A stretch of 64,000 bases of DNA, from positions 162,665,476 through 162,729,475 of the forward strand of contig NC_086021.1 in assembly GCF_036323735.1 (NCBI RefSeq). The letters are read 5' to 3'. The first letter of the stretch is position 1. Each line of letters starts with the position of its first letter. The notes below the pieces were generated by a model. That model saw only the letters and a list, made by a program, of their open reading frames with translations. It searched no databases and was not told the DNA's origin. This DNA comes from Rattus norvegicus (taxonomy: Eukaryota; Chordata; Mammalia; Rodentia; Muridae). Of the stretch, positions 22,774-36,400 are shown piece by piece. Position numbers and translations under genes: made by a program.

Positions 22774-24362
22774 GAGGGTGGAGGGGCTCCTAGTCTTTGT
22801 CTTAGTTTCATTTGTTTGCCTTATTTGCTGTGTGAGATCCAGTCTGTTTTCCTGTTGTCTAGAGGGAGGCAATAACATAAAGAATACAGTGACTAGTGGT
22901 GCCCAAGAATGGCTTTTATTAATTTATTTTGTTATAGAATAGGCTGCCTCAGATTTGTGCTGCTGTCCCTGGTCTCCTGTTAATTTTCTCAGCTTTTCAT
23001 TGCTGTGCCACCATTTTTTGAAGTCCTTTAAAGCACTTGTTTGCCCTGTGATCTATGAATAATGTGGGAGTGAGGTCATCTTCATTTTCACTGGAGACTG
23101 CTTCCTCACCAGCAGTTTTTCCTAAGATTTCTTTCTTTCTATAAATACAGTCTAAGATATCTCTCTCTTGGTCAGAGGACTCTTCTCTTCCTGTGCAGAT
23201 AAGTTGTGCACATCCCAGTCCGGCCCCAGGCTTTTCTTATTTAGGCAGTGAGCTGTCGTGGACACGTCATGGCATGAAGAGGCCTTTAGTCTGCTGAGCC
23301 GTGTGCTTTTGGATGGATTCTTCTATTCTGTTTCCTCAGCTGTGAACTTGTGCAGTCTTGGCTCACCATCTTGGCTGTTGTCAGGGTCCCTGTAATTGTG
23401 TTGATTGTGTCAGACCCTGGAAGTGAGTAGATATCTCTTAAAGATGAGGAAATTGCTCATGGGACACAGCTTAGACATTGCAGAGCCTGGGTTTGAACCT
23501 AGTATTTGGGTGTGCGTTATGTGTGTACAGATGCCCATGAAGGCTAGGAGGACATTTGAATCCCCTGGAGCCAGAGTTAGAGATGCTCGTGAGCCACCTG
23601 GTGTGGGTGCTGGGAAGTGAGTCCTCTCAAAGAGCAGCCAGTGCTTGTAATCACTGAGCAGTCTCTAGTGCCCCCACCCTATCATTTTTTTTTGAGACAA
23701 AGTGTTATTCCGTAGCAAAGGGCGGTTGGGGTCTTAGCTTACGGTCATTCTCCTGCCTCTGCTTTTCATGTCTTCGGATTATCTGTATATCATTACACAT
23801 ATGGGATTAATTACATGTGGCATGTGTTGCATTTTGAAAGAAGCATTTGGAAGAGAATTAAACAAATATAATTGTATATAATTAATTATAATAACACTGT
23901 TTGCCATAAACTCTGTAAAGTATTTGCTTCTTTTGGCTCCCACCACTATTCTTAGCCCAGATGAGGTGTTTTTCTGTAGTAGAAAGTGGTGAGTGCAAGA
24001 CATAAGTGATGCATATAATTTGCCCCTCAGCAAATTATACAATTCTGTTTATTGTTTTAAAAATCAAAATAGTATTTTTTTCTTGTTAAAATTATTTTCA
24101 GCTTGCATTTAAAGGTCTGCATTAATGACCCCCCCAGCCCTCTCTACAGATTTTATTTATATCTAAGATGATCAAGTTGCATGCGCTCTTTGAAGCTTAT
24201 TATTACTTTTAGTCATGTGTTTTGTGTATGTTAATATTAAAGTAATGAAGTTACTTATTTTGTGTGTGACATATGGGTGTGAGGACTCTAGTGTGCCATG
24301 ATATACATGTGGAGGGCAAAGGGTAGATATTGAGTTGGTTTTCTTCCTTGTTGAGGCAGAGT

Positions 24363-24429
<67 letters not shown>

Positions 24430-27400
24430 CCTCCCTCCCTCCCTCCCTCCCTCCCTCCCTCCCTCTCCTGCCACTCTACTGTAGGCTTGCTGGGCCCTCA
24501 GCTCCAGGTGACGCCCTGTGACTGCTTCCTGTCTGTTGTAGGAATGATAGGATTACAGATTACATTGTATCTGACCTTTTCTGGGTTCTGGCTGGCCTTG
24601 AACTCGTGATTCACTTTTTTTAGCTTCTGGGATTGCAGATGTGTATCATAGTGTAAAGGAGTATTGGCTATGATTTTCATTGTATTTTCCAAAAGTGCTT
24701 TGAACTGAACCGGGAGACTGCTTGCCTCAGTCTCCTCCCATGAGTCCACATTGTCAAGCCACAGACTAAGGGGACTCTGCTTGCTGACGGTTGTTGGGCA
24801 ACTAAGGCAAGTCCTCCTCAGTTGTCTTGAAGTTGTGCTTGAGTTGTCAACCTTTGCCCTAGTCACAGCTGCATTTGTCATTCAGGCAGAGACCGGAGAG
24901 GAGTCTCCCTTTTTAACTTCTTTTTCTTCCTATCTCAGACATTTGTGAAAAGAACAGAAGGATTGGGCATGGTGGTACATATCTGTAATTCCAGCATTTG
25001 GGAGTTGCAGAAAGGAGGATTTATTGAGAGTTTTAGACCAACTTGGGCTACATAGCAAGGCCCTATCTCTAATTAACCAACCAACCAAACAAACAAGCAA
25101 AAAACCCTTGGGAAGCTTTTTACTGCTGGGCTCTATCACTACCTCTTTTAGCAGGACTGTTTTAGGGCTTTATTGCTGTGAACAGACACCATGACAAAGG
25201 CAACTTTTATAAGGACAACATTTAATTGGGGCTGGCTTACAGGTTCAGAGGTTCAGTTCATTATTACCAAGGCAGGAGCAGGGCAGCATCCAGGCAGGCG
25301 TGGTGCAGGCAGAGATCAAAGTTCTACATCTTCATCTGAAGGCTGTTGGCAGAATACTGGCTTCCAGGCAGCTAGGGTGAGGGTCTTAAGCCCACATCCA
25401 CAGTGACACGCCTACTCCAACAAGGCCACACCTTCTAATAGTGCCACTCCCTGGGCCGAGCACATAGAAATCAACACAGGGACCTAATTAATTAATTAAT
25501 TAATTAAAAAATTTTGTATAGACATATACATACACTGATTGGGTCAATGAGAGTGTAACCACGTGGAATACTAGAAAACACGGTTTTTCTCAACTGTATG
25601 GTGTCCTATAGACTTGTAATGTAAGCAGCCACACGTGGGAGTCAGGAGCTCAGTGTACTGCTACAGTTGGTCTTTAGCCTCTGTGGTATTTACTGGGCCA
25701 CATATTTTGGACCTTTGTGTTGGGACTTGAACTCAGATCCTTGAGTTTCATCCCCAGCTCCCAGTTTCGTTTATAAAGGTTGTAATATTTCTGAGGACTC
25801 TGAGTTCTAAAATAAAAACTAATGATTCTTAGAGCAGACTTACTGAGAGGCAGGTAATTCCTGATGCTAAGTGTTTTGTTGGTTAGTATATTTGTTTACT
25901 ATTTAGCTCTAAGAAAAATTACTATTGTGCTGGGTATGGTGGTGCATGTCTTTAATCCCAGAATTTAAGAGTCAGGAGGGCATATCTCTGAGTTCAAGGC
26001 CAGCCTGGACTACATTGTTAGACTTTGTCTCAAAACAAAACAAAACACTGTCTGTATATGATGGATGTCTGTGGTCATGCATGTGCCACAATGGAGAGGA
26101 GTGAGTGTATATCTTTGTGAAGACTTAGAAACAAATGTGCTGCCTCTTTTTCTTTTTATTGTTCTGAGCATTTTTCTTTATAGTATTTATGATGGTTTCT
26201 AACAAGCGTTAGACTTTGATAGTAACCTTCATTTTCTGCCTATTTTCCAAATTGAAAGTATGTTGCAGAATTTGTCAGATAAAACCAGCTTTGACTTATT
26301 GTTCTAGTGGGATTGCTATGACTTCATGACCAGTCTAGGCTCTGCAGTAAGTTTCCAGGTCAGCTAGATTTACATAGCAAGATCCTATTTCTAAAACCAA
26401 ACATAAGACCCCATTTTGTTAATATATTTAAAAAAAATTATTTATGAGTGTTTAACTTGCACGTATATTTGTACAACATATATGTGCCAGGTACTGTGGG
26501 CACCAGAAAGGGCATTGGATCCCCTGGAATCTGGTGTTACAGACAATTGCAAGTTGCTCTGGGAGTGCTAGGAATCAAACCTGATCCTCTGTAGGACCTA
26601 ATGCTCTTAACTGCTAAGCCAGCTTTCTAGCCCTTTTTAAAGAGATTTTTAAAATTTTATTTTGCATTCATATAATCTTATTTCTATTACTTTAAATTGT
26701 GCATGCACACTCGTGTGCACATGTGTGCTGTTGCTCATAGAGTTGTAGATTCCCTTGAAGCTGAAGTTGCAGGTGGTTAAGAGCCACCTGACATGGATGT
26801 TAGGAACTAAATTGGGATCTACTGCAAGAGCTATACATGCTCTTAACTACTGAGCTGTCTCTGTGGCCCCATCTTTGTGGCTGTTGATGGTCTTCTTCTG
26901 TACAGATTTTACAATTGTGTTTCATGTCTGGGAATGTAGAATACTTGCCTAGAATGCACAAGTCCTGGGCTTTATCCTGTGCTCCACACATAAAATGGGA
27001 TGTGTTGTTTCCAGCTTAAAAAAATCGTAGCACCCAGGGAGTGGAGGTAGGAGGATCAAAAATTTCAGGTTATTCTCAGCTCCATTGAATTTGCCGTGGC
27101 CTAGGCTACATGAAGCCTGTCTTTAATAACGTTGTACTTGGGTTTGGTAGATGTAGGTGACCATGCTTTCGCACTAGTAGTATTTAGAGTGGGTCACAGT
27201 GGCTCATGCCTTTAATCCCAGCACTCAGGAGACAGAGGCAGGCTAGCCTGGCCTACGTAGCAAATTCTAGGCCAGCCATGGCTGTATAGTGAGATTCTGG
27301 GTGGGGGTAAAGTGGTCCTCAGTGATGCACAGTTTATTGAAGTTTTGTTTTGTGTTATTGTTGATTCAGGGGCTGCATACTGTCAGTTCATGGACATGCT

Positions 27401-30400
27401 CTTCCCCGGCTCCATTGCCTTGAAGAAAGTGAAATTCCAGGCTAAGCTAGAACATGAATATATCCAGAACTTCAAAATACTACAAGCCGGCTTCAAGAGG
27501 ATGGGCGTTGACAAAGTAAGTACACTTCCTTTGTTTAGCTTACTTTCCTATATCTAAACATTTTTACTTAATTTTTAGTTATCTTTTACAAAGAAGTAGG
27601 TGTGTGTGTGTGTGTGTACATGCATGTCTGTACATCTGTATATGTGCATGCAAGTGCATTTGTAGATCTGCAGACAACTGGGAAATCAGGTCATTAGGTT
27701 TAGCAGCATGTATCTTTACCAGCTATCTCTTTGCCCTCCTCCCTTTTTTATAGTCTTTTTGAGACAAGTCTTTCTGTACAGCCCTGGCTATACTGGAACG
27801 CACTATGTAGGCCAGGCTGGTCTCAAACTCACAGAGAACCTCCTGCCTCTGCCTCTCAAGTACTGTGATTAAATTCATGTTCCACTCTACCTGGCCTTGC
27901 TGGCCCTTTTAAAATTTATTTTTGAAAGTCTGTTTAGCTCAGGTTGGCCTTGAACTCACTATGTAGCCCAGGCTGGCTTTGAATTCATGGAGATCTTCTG
28001 TCTTGCCTTCTTGAGTGATGGGATTATATATGTGAGGTACTCTCCCTGGCTATGTTAAAGTAGTTTTGGAGATTTTTTCTTGTGGATTTTACTTCTTGTT
28101 TCCAGTTAATATGGTTACAGGGAACCATGTTTTCCTCTACCCTTCACCCTTGTTTCCTTTCTTTATTGTCTGAATTTAGTAATGGTTTGGGCAGTTAACT
28201 TGTAAATCTGAGCCAGCGATTAACAATTTATTTTAAAAAGATTTATTTATGCTATGTGTCTGAATGTTTTGGTTGCGTTTATGCATTGTATCCTGTGTGA
28301 GCTTAGTGCCTGTGGAGGTCAGAAGAGGGCTTGGGTCTCCTGCAGTTAGAAGTTGCAGTAAGCCACCATTTGGGTACTAGAGCCCAGGTTCTCTGCAAGA
28401 GCAACAAGTGCTCTCAGTCATGAGAAAGCAAGTCTCAGAACTTGCTTTCATCACATTTCATTGAGAGAGAGAGCGCGAGCGAGCGCGTGTGCATGCATAA
28501 GCACACATGAGTACATGTGTGACATTACCTTTACCCATGTCACTGGCCATATATCAAACTAGTGTTTTGTTTTAAGTATTCTTTAATCTCTACTAGTATG
28601 ATATCTAACAATCTTACTTTCTAGATTTACTTCTGTAAGAATGTACTGTACTTGATCCTGCACTTTGTTACCCTCCTCTCCCCTCCTCTCTGCTGTTTAC
28701 CCCTATTTTATGTGGATCGGTATTTTGCCTGCATGTGTGGTCTATGTGAAGGTGTAAGATTTCCTGCTGCTATGTGGTTGCTGGGTATTGAACCTAGGTC
28801 CTCAGGAAGAGCCTCTTCCTAACTGCTGAGCCATCCCCTCCCTTCCTAGACAGAGTCTTACTGTGTAGCCTCAGTTAACCTCAAGTTTGATGTGTTCCTA
28901 CCTTCACTCCCAGAGTGTTCACACATGTGTGGCACTGCACTCACCAGGGAGTTCCTCTTCATGGTGCAGTGAAGGTGTTGCCTTTCGTGGTGTCTTGATG
29001 TGTGTGTGACTTTGGTGATACTGGTTCCTCCGTGGTGCTGAGGATTCAGTACTAGGCCTTGTGCATACCAGGTAGACACTGAACCATATCCTGCTCCTTG
29101 TTCCTTCTTTGTTCAACATTTTTCCTCAGGAGTTTGGAGGGCTGGCTAGGGATTGGAACTGTATGGAATGCAGACTGACTTAGCAAACTGATGTAAAGAT
29201 ATTCTCTCCTTTGTGTTGTTTCGATGAGTGGACGGGTTTGATGTTTGCCCAAGCCTCTGCTTTGCTCTGAACGGTCTTGATTTTTCTCTGCAGATAATTC
29301 CTGTGGATAAATTAGTAAAAGGAAAATTTCAGGACAATTTTGAATTCGTTCAATGGTTCAAGAAGTTTTTTGATGCAAATTATGATGGAAAAGAATATGA
29401 TCCTGTCGCTGCCAGACAAGGTCAAGAAACGGCAGTGGCTCCTTCTCTTGTCGCTCCAGCTTTGAGTAAACCGAAGAAACCTCTCGGCTCCGGTAGTGCA
29501 GGTAAACAGAACCACTTTGAGTAATTCCACTCATTCATCACTGAACCAGAAGTTTTTTAGTCTTAAAAAGAAAAAAAAATGGTGGTGCTTGGGCGCAGGT
29601 GCTCCATAGAGAGTCACGCTGAAGCTCTGAGTAAGGAGTTTGCGGTGTGCTTTTGATAGGGAAGTGGATTCTGGTATGTGGTAGATATATACCTGTGCTC
29701 TGCAGCTCTGTGGGAGCCTCTTTCCCCTTGCTCCCAGGTCGTCTTCTCTGTAAAGTGAGAGGTTAACACTTGCCTCTGGATGAGTTGGTTGTAATAGAAT
29801 TCCCCTATGCTAGCTCACATACAAGAGCTTTAGTTACGTGGGAACTTGGGGCACTTTATAAACTTCCAAGAGGTAAGTAAGTTGCAGTTAGGTCTGAAGC
29901 TTAGGACCTGCAGAGCTTTCTCAGTCTTTGAGGGATTCTTCTAGGCTGTCAGCATCATTATGCTATCAGTCTGTAGACCTGCTTTCTGTTCCTGATTTTG
30001 GCTTCCTTTATGGAGGTTTAGTGTGAGAGCTGCTTGTAGTTTGCTTTGCTGCCAGCAGGGCTAGGATGGAGGGGAAGTGGTTTGTAGAGAGTCTTGAGAA
30101 TGTTTGGGCTTGTTGGGTTTCCCGTGGTGTGTTTTTGTCGTATATTCGTAGATCATTGCTTATGTTGTGAGCCACCACTCCCTGCTAAAGATGGGAGTCT
30201 CTTTTTGAGACTGGGTCTCTGGCCTTGAGTTCAGTGTATAGCCAAAGATGGCCTTGAACTTTGTTCCTCTTGTTCCATTTACTGGAATTTAGTTTGAATA
30301 GCTTTATTGATCAGAGTTCATATACCATATGTCTTTTACCCTTTAACCTAAAAACAAATTAATTGTTTTTATGTGTATGGGTTTTTTGTTTGTATGTATG

Positions 30401-33400
30401 TATATTACATCTGGTACCTTGTGCCCTCAGAGGCCAGAAGAGGGTGTTATATTCCCTGGAACTGGAATTAGAGATGGTTGTGAGCCACCATGTGGGTGAT
30501 GGGAATTGAACCAGATCCTCTGGAAAAGCAGCAAGTGCTCTAAACTTCTGAACCATCTTTCCAGCCCCCTCTCTTGTGTACGCAGGAGCATTTGTAGATC
30601 AGAGACAACCTTGGCTATTCCTCAGGTACCATTCATCTGTTTTTTGAAATATCTCATTGGTCTGGAATTGGCTTAATAGGCTAGACTGGCTTGCCAGGGA
30701 GCCCCAGGCAGGGATCTGCTTGTCTTAGCTCCACATCCCTAGCATTATAAGCTTGTACTGTTACATGGATTCTGGGGATACAACTCAGGTCTTGAGACTT
30801 TTGAGGCAAGTATTTTACTGACGGAAAACCAGCAAAGCTTAAAAAAGCCCTCACTTTTTTTTTTTTATTTTAAATTTTCTTTCTTTTATTTAGACAAGAC
30901 TTACTATGTAGCTCTGGGTATTCTGGAACTTACTGTTTAGACCAGGCTGACTTCTGCCTTCCAAGTGCTGGGATTAAAGATGCATACGCTCCCCCTCCCC
31001 TTTTTAAAGTGAAATAATTTTTTTTTCTTTTTTCTTTTTTTCGGAGCTGTGGACCGAACCCAGGGCCTTGCGCTTGCTAGGCAAGCGTTCTACCACTGAG
31101 CTAAATCCCCAACCCCAAATTGAAATAATTTTATAGCTGTTATTACCACAAACAGTCTAGGACATTTTGACCACTGGAAAGACACCCATTTGTGTTTATT
31201 AGCAAGCACTTTTCATTTCCCCCAACTTTCCTCCTGTCCCTCCGCTCTAGGCTCTCACTGATGTGCTTTCTGTCTACGGCTTTGCTGGGTTTGGACATTT
31301 TCTGTATACAAGCAGAGACTATGTTATCTTTGTCTTTGTGTCTGGCTTCCTTAGCGTTATGAGTTAATCTGGGCTACAGCTTTTTTTTTTTTGAGACTGG
31401 CTCACTATGTAGCTCTGGCTTATCTGGAACTCACTATCTAGACAACGCTGGCCTCAAACTCATGACACTGGCTTTTATGTCCCAAAGCTTGGATTAAAGA
31501 CATTCACCACTACACTAGTTGATGCTTTTTCTTGTGCCTCTGCCTCCTTTTCCCCCAAGTACCTGGGTCTCACCATGCTAGGGAGGCCGTGTGCTTCTGA
31601 AGCGCGCCAGGCTCCCTGCCCTGAATTCTGAGACAGGCTCTTAGAAGTGCCCAAATCTTGAACTTATGATATTCTTGCCTTACCCTCCCAAGCAGCCTGA
31701 CTTAGTACTTGTTTTTACGGAAGGATAATGTTCCATTGTGTGGACTACCTCGTCTGCCAGTTGATGGTCATTTGAGTTGTTGCTAATGTTTGACTGTTCT
31801 GAGTAATCCTTCAGGTGTAATTTCTGTGTGGAGTACATTGTCATTTCTCCTTGGTGACTACTCAAGAGTTTACTTTGAAGCCATATTCCTGGGCTACATG
31901 AAAGTTTACAAAACTGCCTGTTTTTCACAAAGTAGCTGACTATCACCATAGCAACTGCAGTGTAGGAGGGTTCTGATTCCCTCAGAAATGTGTACTTTTT
32001 ATTCTTTAGCTGTTGAGAGTGGTGACTATGTAGGAAATCGTGGATACTGTAGGTGCTGCCAACACCTGAGTTGATTCTTACAGTAAACATTCAGTGTTCA
32101 GGATAAGCAGTGATCAGAGTGCCATTCACAGGAAATGCTGTGACTGTGGGCAGAGAGGTCTGTGGTTATAGATTTTTGGGTGATGAGTGATTTCTAAGCC
32201 TGGCATAATGTCTGTGTTTTAAAGAATAATTGCTAGATGAGTAACCAGAGTGAGGAGTGTTACATTTATCTTGAAGAGGAGCCCTTTCTTAGTTAACTTG
32301 CAGATCTCTTTTTGTCACTGTCTTGTCTGCCTTTGGCTATTAACACTGAGAAACCTGTAAATCTCTCCTGATCCCTGTAACATCTAAAAGATGAGCTCTG
32401 AGTTACAGTGGTAAGGGTGGGCTCTCCTCCTAGCCTTTGCAAGCTCCTTCCTTACATAGTTGAGTGAGTTTGAGGTGATGAGTTGGAGGAAGCTAGTTTT
32501 CTGGTTGGGGCACTGAGTCTTGCAGCACCAGCTGGGATTATGATCTGCTCTCGATACCAGGTTTGCCTTTGATCCATGAGGCTGCCCTGCTCGTGAGTTC
32601 AGGGCTGTCAGTGTTGTATGTACCAGAATGATTGCACCTTTTGTTCACTGCAGCAGAGAGATCTCATAGGATGATTATCTCCAGCATGAAGAAGCCTGCC
32701 AAAATTGTTACTTAAGCCTGCTGCTAGGATAAGAACTTCTTTGGGCAAATGTGTTGGGGTATTGTGCTGTTTATATCTGGGCTGTCTAGCATCAATTCCC
32801 TTTGTTGACCTGTCTGTGGAAAGTAGTTAGTTGATCACTGACTTCTTGCTTTTTGTGTATTTGTCAGTTTTTCTCCTAATGTGGTTAGTCTTCTCTCAGC
32901 CCCACAGAGACCCATTGCAACACAGAGGACTACTGCAGCTCCTAAGGCTGGCCCCGGGATGGTGCGAAAGAATCCTGGCATGGGCAATGGAGATGACGAA
33001 GCTGCTGAATTGATGCAGCAGGTATGCCCCTCTTGTGTTCACATTGTCACTGTTGGTTCTTCACTTTCCCATGAAGGCAGGGCCTCTGCCTGATCAGATA
33101 CGATCCCTTGACATGTGTGAACCTTTGGCTTCAGGGTGGGCCATGAGCAGTGGAGTAGAACGGGTTAGGCTTTCCTAGTACCACAGAAACCTATGTCTGC
33201 CTGGAAATCAATTTTTTAAAAACTATCTGTTTACTTTTATGTGTATGTCTGTGTGTCTGATATGTGTACAGAGGCCAGTGGATCTCCTAGTGCTGGAGTC
33301 TTAGGCAGTTATCCTCAGTGTGGATCAATATGGATCATAACTGGTTCTTGAACTTTGCTGGATGCCCTTGGGGTCTCTGGGTGTCAGAGAGTGAAAGATA

Positions 33401-36400
33401 ATAGAGTTGCTTCTGGAGCTTAAGAGTGGAAGTGCTCAGGGTTGGGGATTTAGCTCTGGTAGAGCACTTGCCTAGCAAGCGCAAGGCCCTGGGTTCGGTC
33501 CCCAGCTCCGAAAAAAAGAAAAAAAAAAAGAGTGGAAGTGCTCGGGAAGGCTGCTGCTCTTCTGGGTCAGCTCTTCACAGTTTTGTGACTGGAGGTAGAT
33601 CAGAAAAACACATGTGCACCATTGGTCCTCTTTGTATTAATATTGCCTTTGTTCATTGCTTTTGCACGATTGTTTTGATGTAGTCACCTGCTGGGCACTG
33701 TCGCTGTGAGGCATTGAGTCCTGGAGGAAAGGGGGACTTTCCTAAACCTCAGAGGAAGCAGTCACAGAAAAATACAAGAGCATAAAGAGTGGTCAGCTGA
33801 GGCCCCATGGTTGGCAGTTGACCCTGCATTCTAGACAGTCTCCTTCATGATGAGCACAGGAGGAACATAAGCTGTGCCCCTTGACTAAACACCTCATGTG
33901 TGAGAGGAGGGCCTGATAATTTGTGGGTGGATTATTATTATTATTATTATTTTTTTTTTGAGACAGGTTCTTACTATGCAGACTTGAACTTGTAGCCATG
34001 CTACAACCTCTGCTTCCCAAAGGCTGAAACTGCAGATGTGTACCAACATACCTGGTGGGAGCTAATACTTTGCTCATAGTAACTGAGATGTATGGAATGG
34101 GGTTTGGTGCAGACTCCACTGAGATAAATGCCACTGGACAAAAGACATTCTCGAGTCTGAATAGAATGGAGTAGATGCTGCCGTGTCCTTTAAAAGTTCA
34201 TGTTGATTAGAACTTTTTGGCTTGTGAGAAATAAATGAATAAGAAAAAGGAGAGACTTCCCTAAAACTTTTAAGAGCAGTGGTTCTCAACCTTTTGACAA
34301 CCCCTTTGACAAATCTGTCAGTTCATAACAGTAAAATTGTAGTTATGAAGTGGTAATGAGAATAATTTACGGTTGGGGATCACCACAGTCTAAGGAAATG
34401 TATTAGAGGGCTGCAACATTAGGAAGGTTGGGAGCCTCTGCTCTAGAGGAAGCAGTTGTAGAGAAAAACACAGGGAGGAGCATAGTGTGGTCAGAAATAG
34501 AGAAACTACCTAATAATTTTATAGTTGCTCATGCCACACACTAGCTTTCGGCCACCTTGTGAGCTTCTTCAGATGAACACAGTGCAGTTAGGATTTGCAT
34601 CTGGCTTCATAGCCTACGCTTTGTGCTAAATGGGATTGAGGAGGAGGTCCTCACTTGTCTGAGGTACACTGAGGTTCTTTTCTGGGGCACCTGCATTGGA
34701 GTTGGTATTTATCATCATTGCTCTGGGAAAATTGATGGTAAACATTGGAGAGAATTTCAAAGCCTAGAAGACTTTGCTTGGGCCTGTACATGTTTCTTGA
34801 AGAAGTTAGAGAAAGTTTCTTTGGTGCTAGCCTGTGGTCCAGTCCTAGATAAGGGTGATAGAGAGTGAGAGCCCTACATACCACAGAGGCATATGCAGCT
34901 AGGCTTTGGGGAGACTTCCTTTCTTGCCAAGCAACCAAGGGTAAGTTGGTTTGGGTGGCCAGTGCCGTAGGTTTCAGTAGTTGAGATTGGGCAGGGCTGT
35001 GGTTTTGAAGAGAAAGCTTGGCGCTCTGGGTAGTTGTATGCCTCTGTGAGGGCTGTGGGAGGTCAGGAGGCTGACTTTCTACTAATCAGTCAGTTTCTTC
35101 TTTGATCCTGGAAAGTGAGGATCATACCCAGCTTCTCTGTATTTGCTGCATAAACATTGGTCTGATAGGTCTTTTTTCTCCTCCCTTCTGTTTGCTAGAG
35201 TTTCATGTAGTCCTGGCTATCCTGGACCTCAGCCTCCTAAGCACTTGATTTACAGATGTTTACCAATACACCTGGCTCTTGACCTGAATATGTTTTTAAA
35301 AAGTTAATATGAAGGATTTCAAGCTCTCTTCAGGTTACCTGAGTCTGAACCCCATTCTGATACATTTGCTGTCTAGCTGCCCTGAAAGCATTTGAATTTG
35401 TAGCTATTGATACACAGGAGAAATGGAGCCAGATGGGTGTGTTAGGCTGAGAGCAGCACTGTAGTCTACACAGCTACTGTGGAGTACTCATCCTTGGTTC
35501 ATGTGCAAGAATCACATGCTAACTAATCCTGGAGATGGTAACTTAAAAAAAAGTTTTTAGAGTGTCTTATGTGTGGCCTAAGTGATCCTGGAACTAGCCA
35601 TCCTCTTGCCTGACTCCTAAGCTCTGGAATTACTGTGTGTAGCTGTGTGTGTGCCTGTGTGGGTTTCTGTTCACCATCTGTGTATATAGAAGGACAGACG
35701 TGTTAAGAGACTATTCCTGGGCTGGAGAGTTGGCTCAGTGGTTAAGAGTACTGTCTGCTCTTCCAGAGGTCCTGAGTTCAATTCCCGGCAACCACATGGT
35801 GGTTCACAACCATCTGGAATGGGATCTGATGCCCTCTTCTGGTGTGTCTGAGGACAGTGACAGTGTACTCACTCACATACATACAATAAATGAATCTTTA
35901 AAAAAAAAAAAAAAAAGAGACTATTCCTTGGAATTGGAGTCGCCATGTTGGTGCTAGAAACAAAGCCCATATCCTTTGCAACAGTACTGTGCTCTTAGCC
36001 AATAAGTCATCTCTCCAGCCACAAGATTTATTTATTTTATCTTATTATCTATTTGTCTGTCTGTCTGCCTGTCTGTCTATTGATCCATCTATTTTTTGAG
36101 ACAAGGTCTCAGTATATATCTCTGGTATGTATTAGTGAGTTGGTCTGAAACTCACACTAATAGGTTATTCCTCCACCAGTGAAACGGGCCAATTTAAATC
36201 AGATTAGAGTATATTAAAGACAAGTTTATTGAAAAGCTGCTCTCTGGTGAGTTCACTGGCCCCAAGGATTGAAGTCATGGAGTATGGGGAGAGAAAGGAC
36301 ACATGCAGAGAAAAAAAGAGGAAAAATAAAAGAATGAGAGATAGAAGAGAGAGAAAAAGAGATGCAGACAGACAGACACAGATATCATACAATGCCTGGA

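Larger units (their letters stand above)
18617..27369 (+). other. Mapre1: Mapre1 intron 2 (8.75 kb): many SINEs and simple repeats
   Basis: Besides elements listed separately it holds B1 copies at 19905-20040 (-), 20575-20690 (-), 24580-24660 (-), 24965-25085 (+), 25927-26046 (+) and 27190-27300 (+). Reversed B3/B4-type copies lie at 20170-20358, 23495-23670, 26436-26635 and 26660-26870. Stretches 19,110-19,900 and 22,800-23,490 are mostly unique with no gene seen. Confidence 0.7.
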
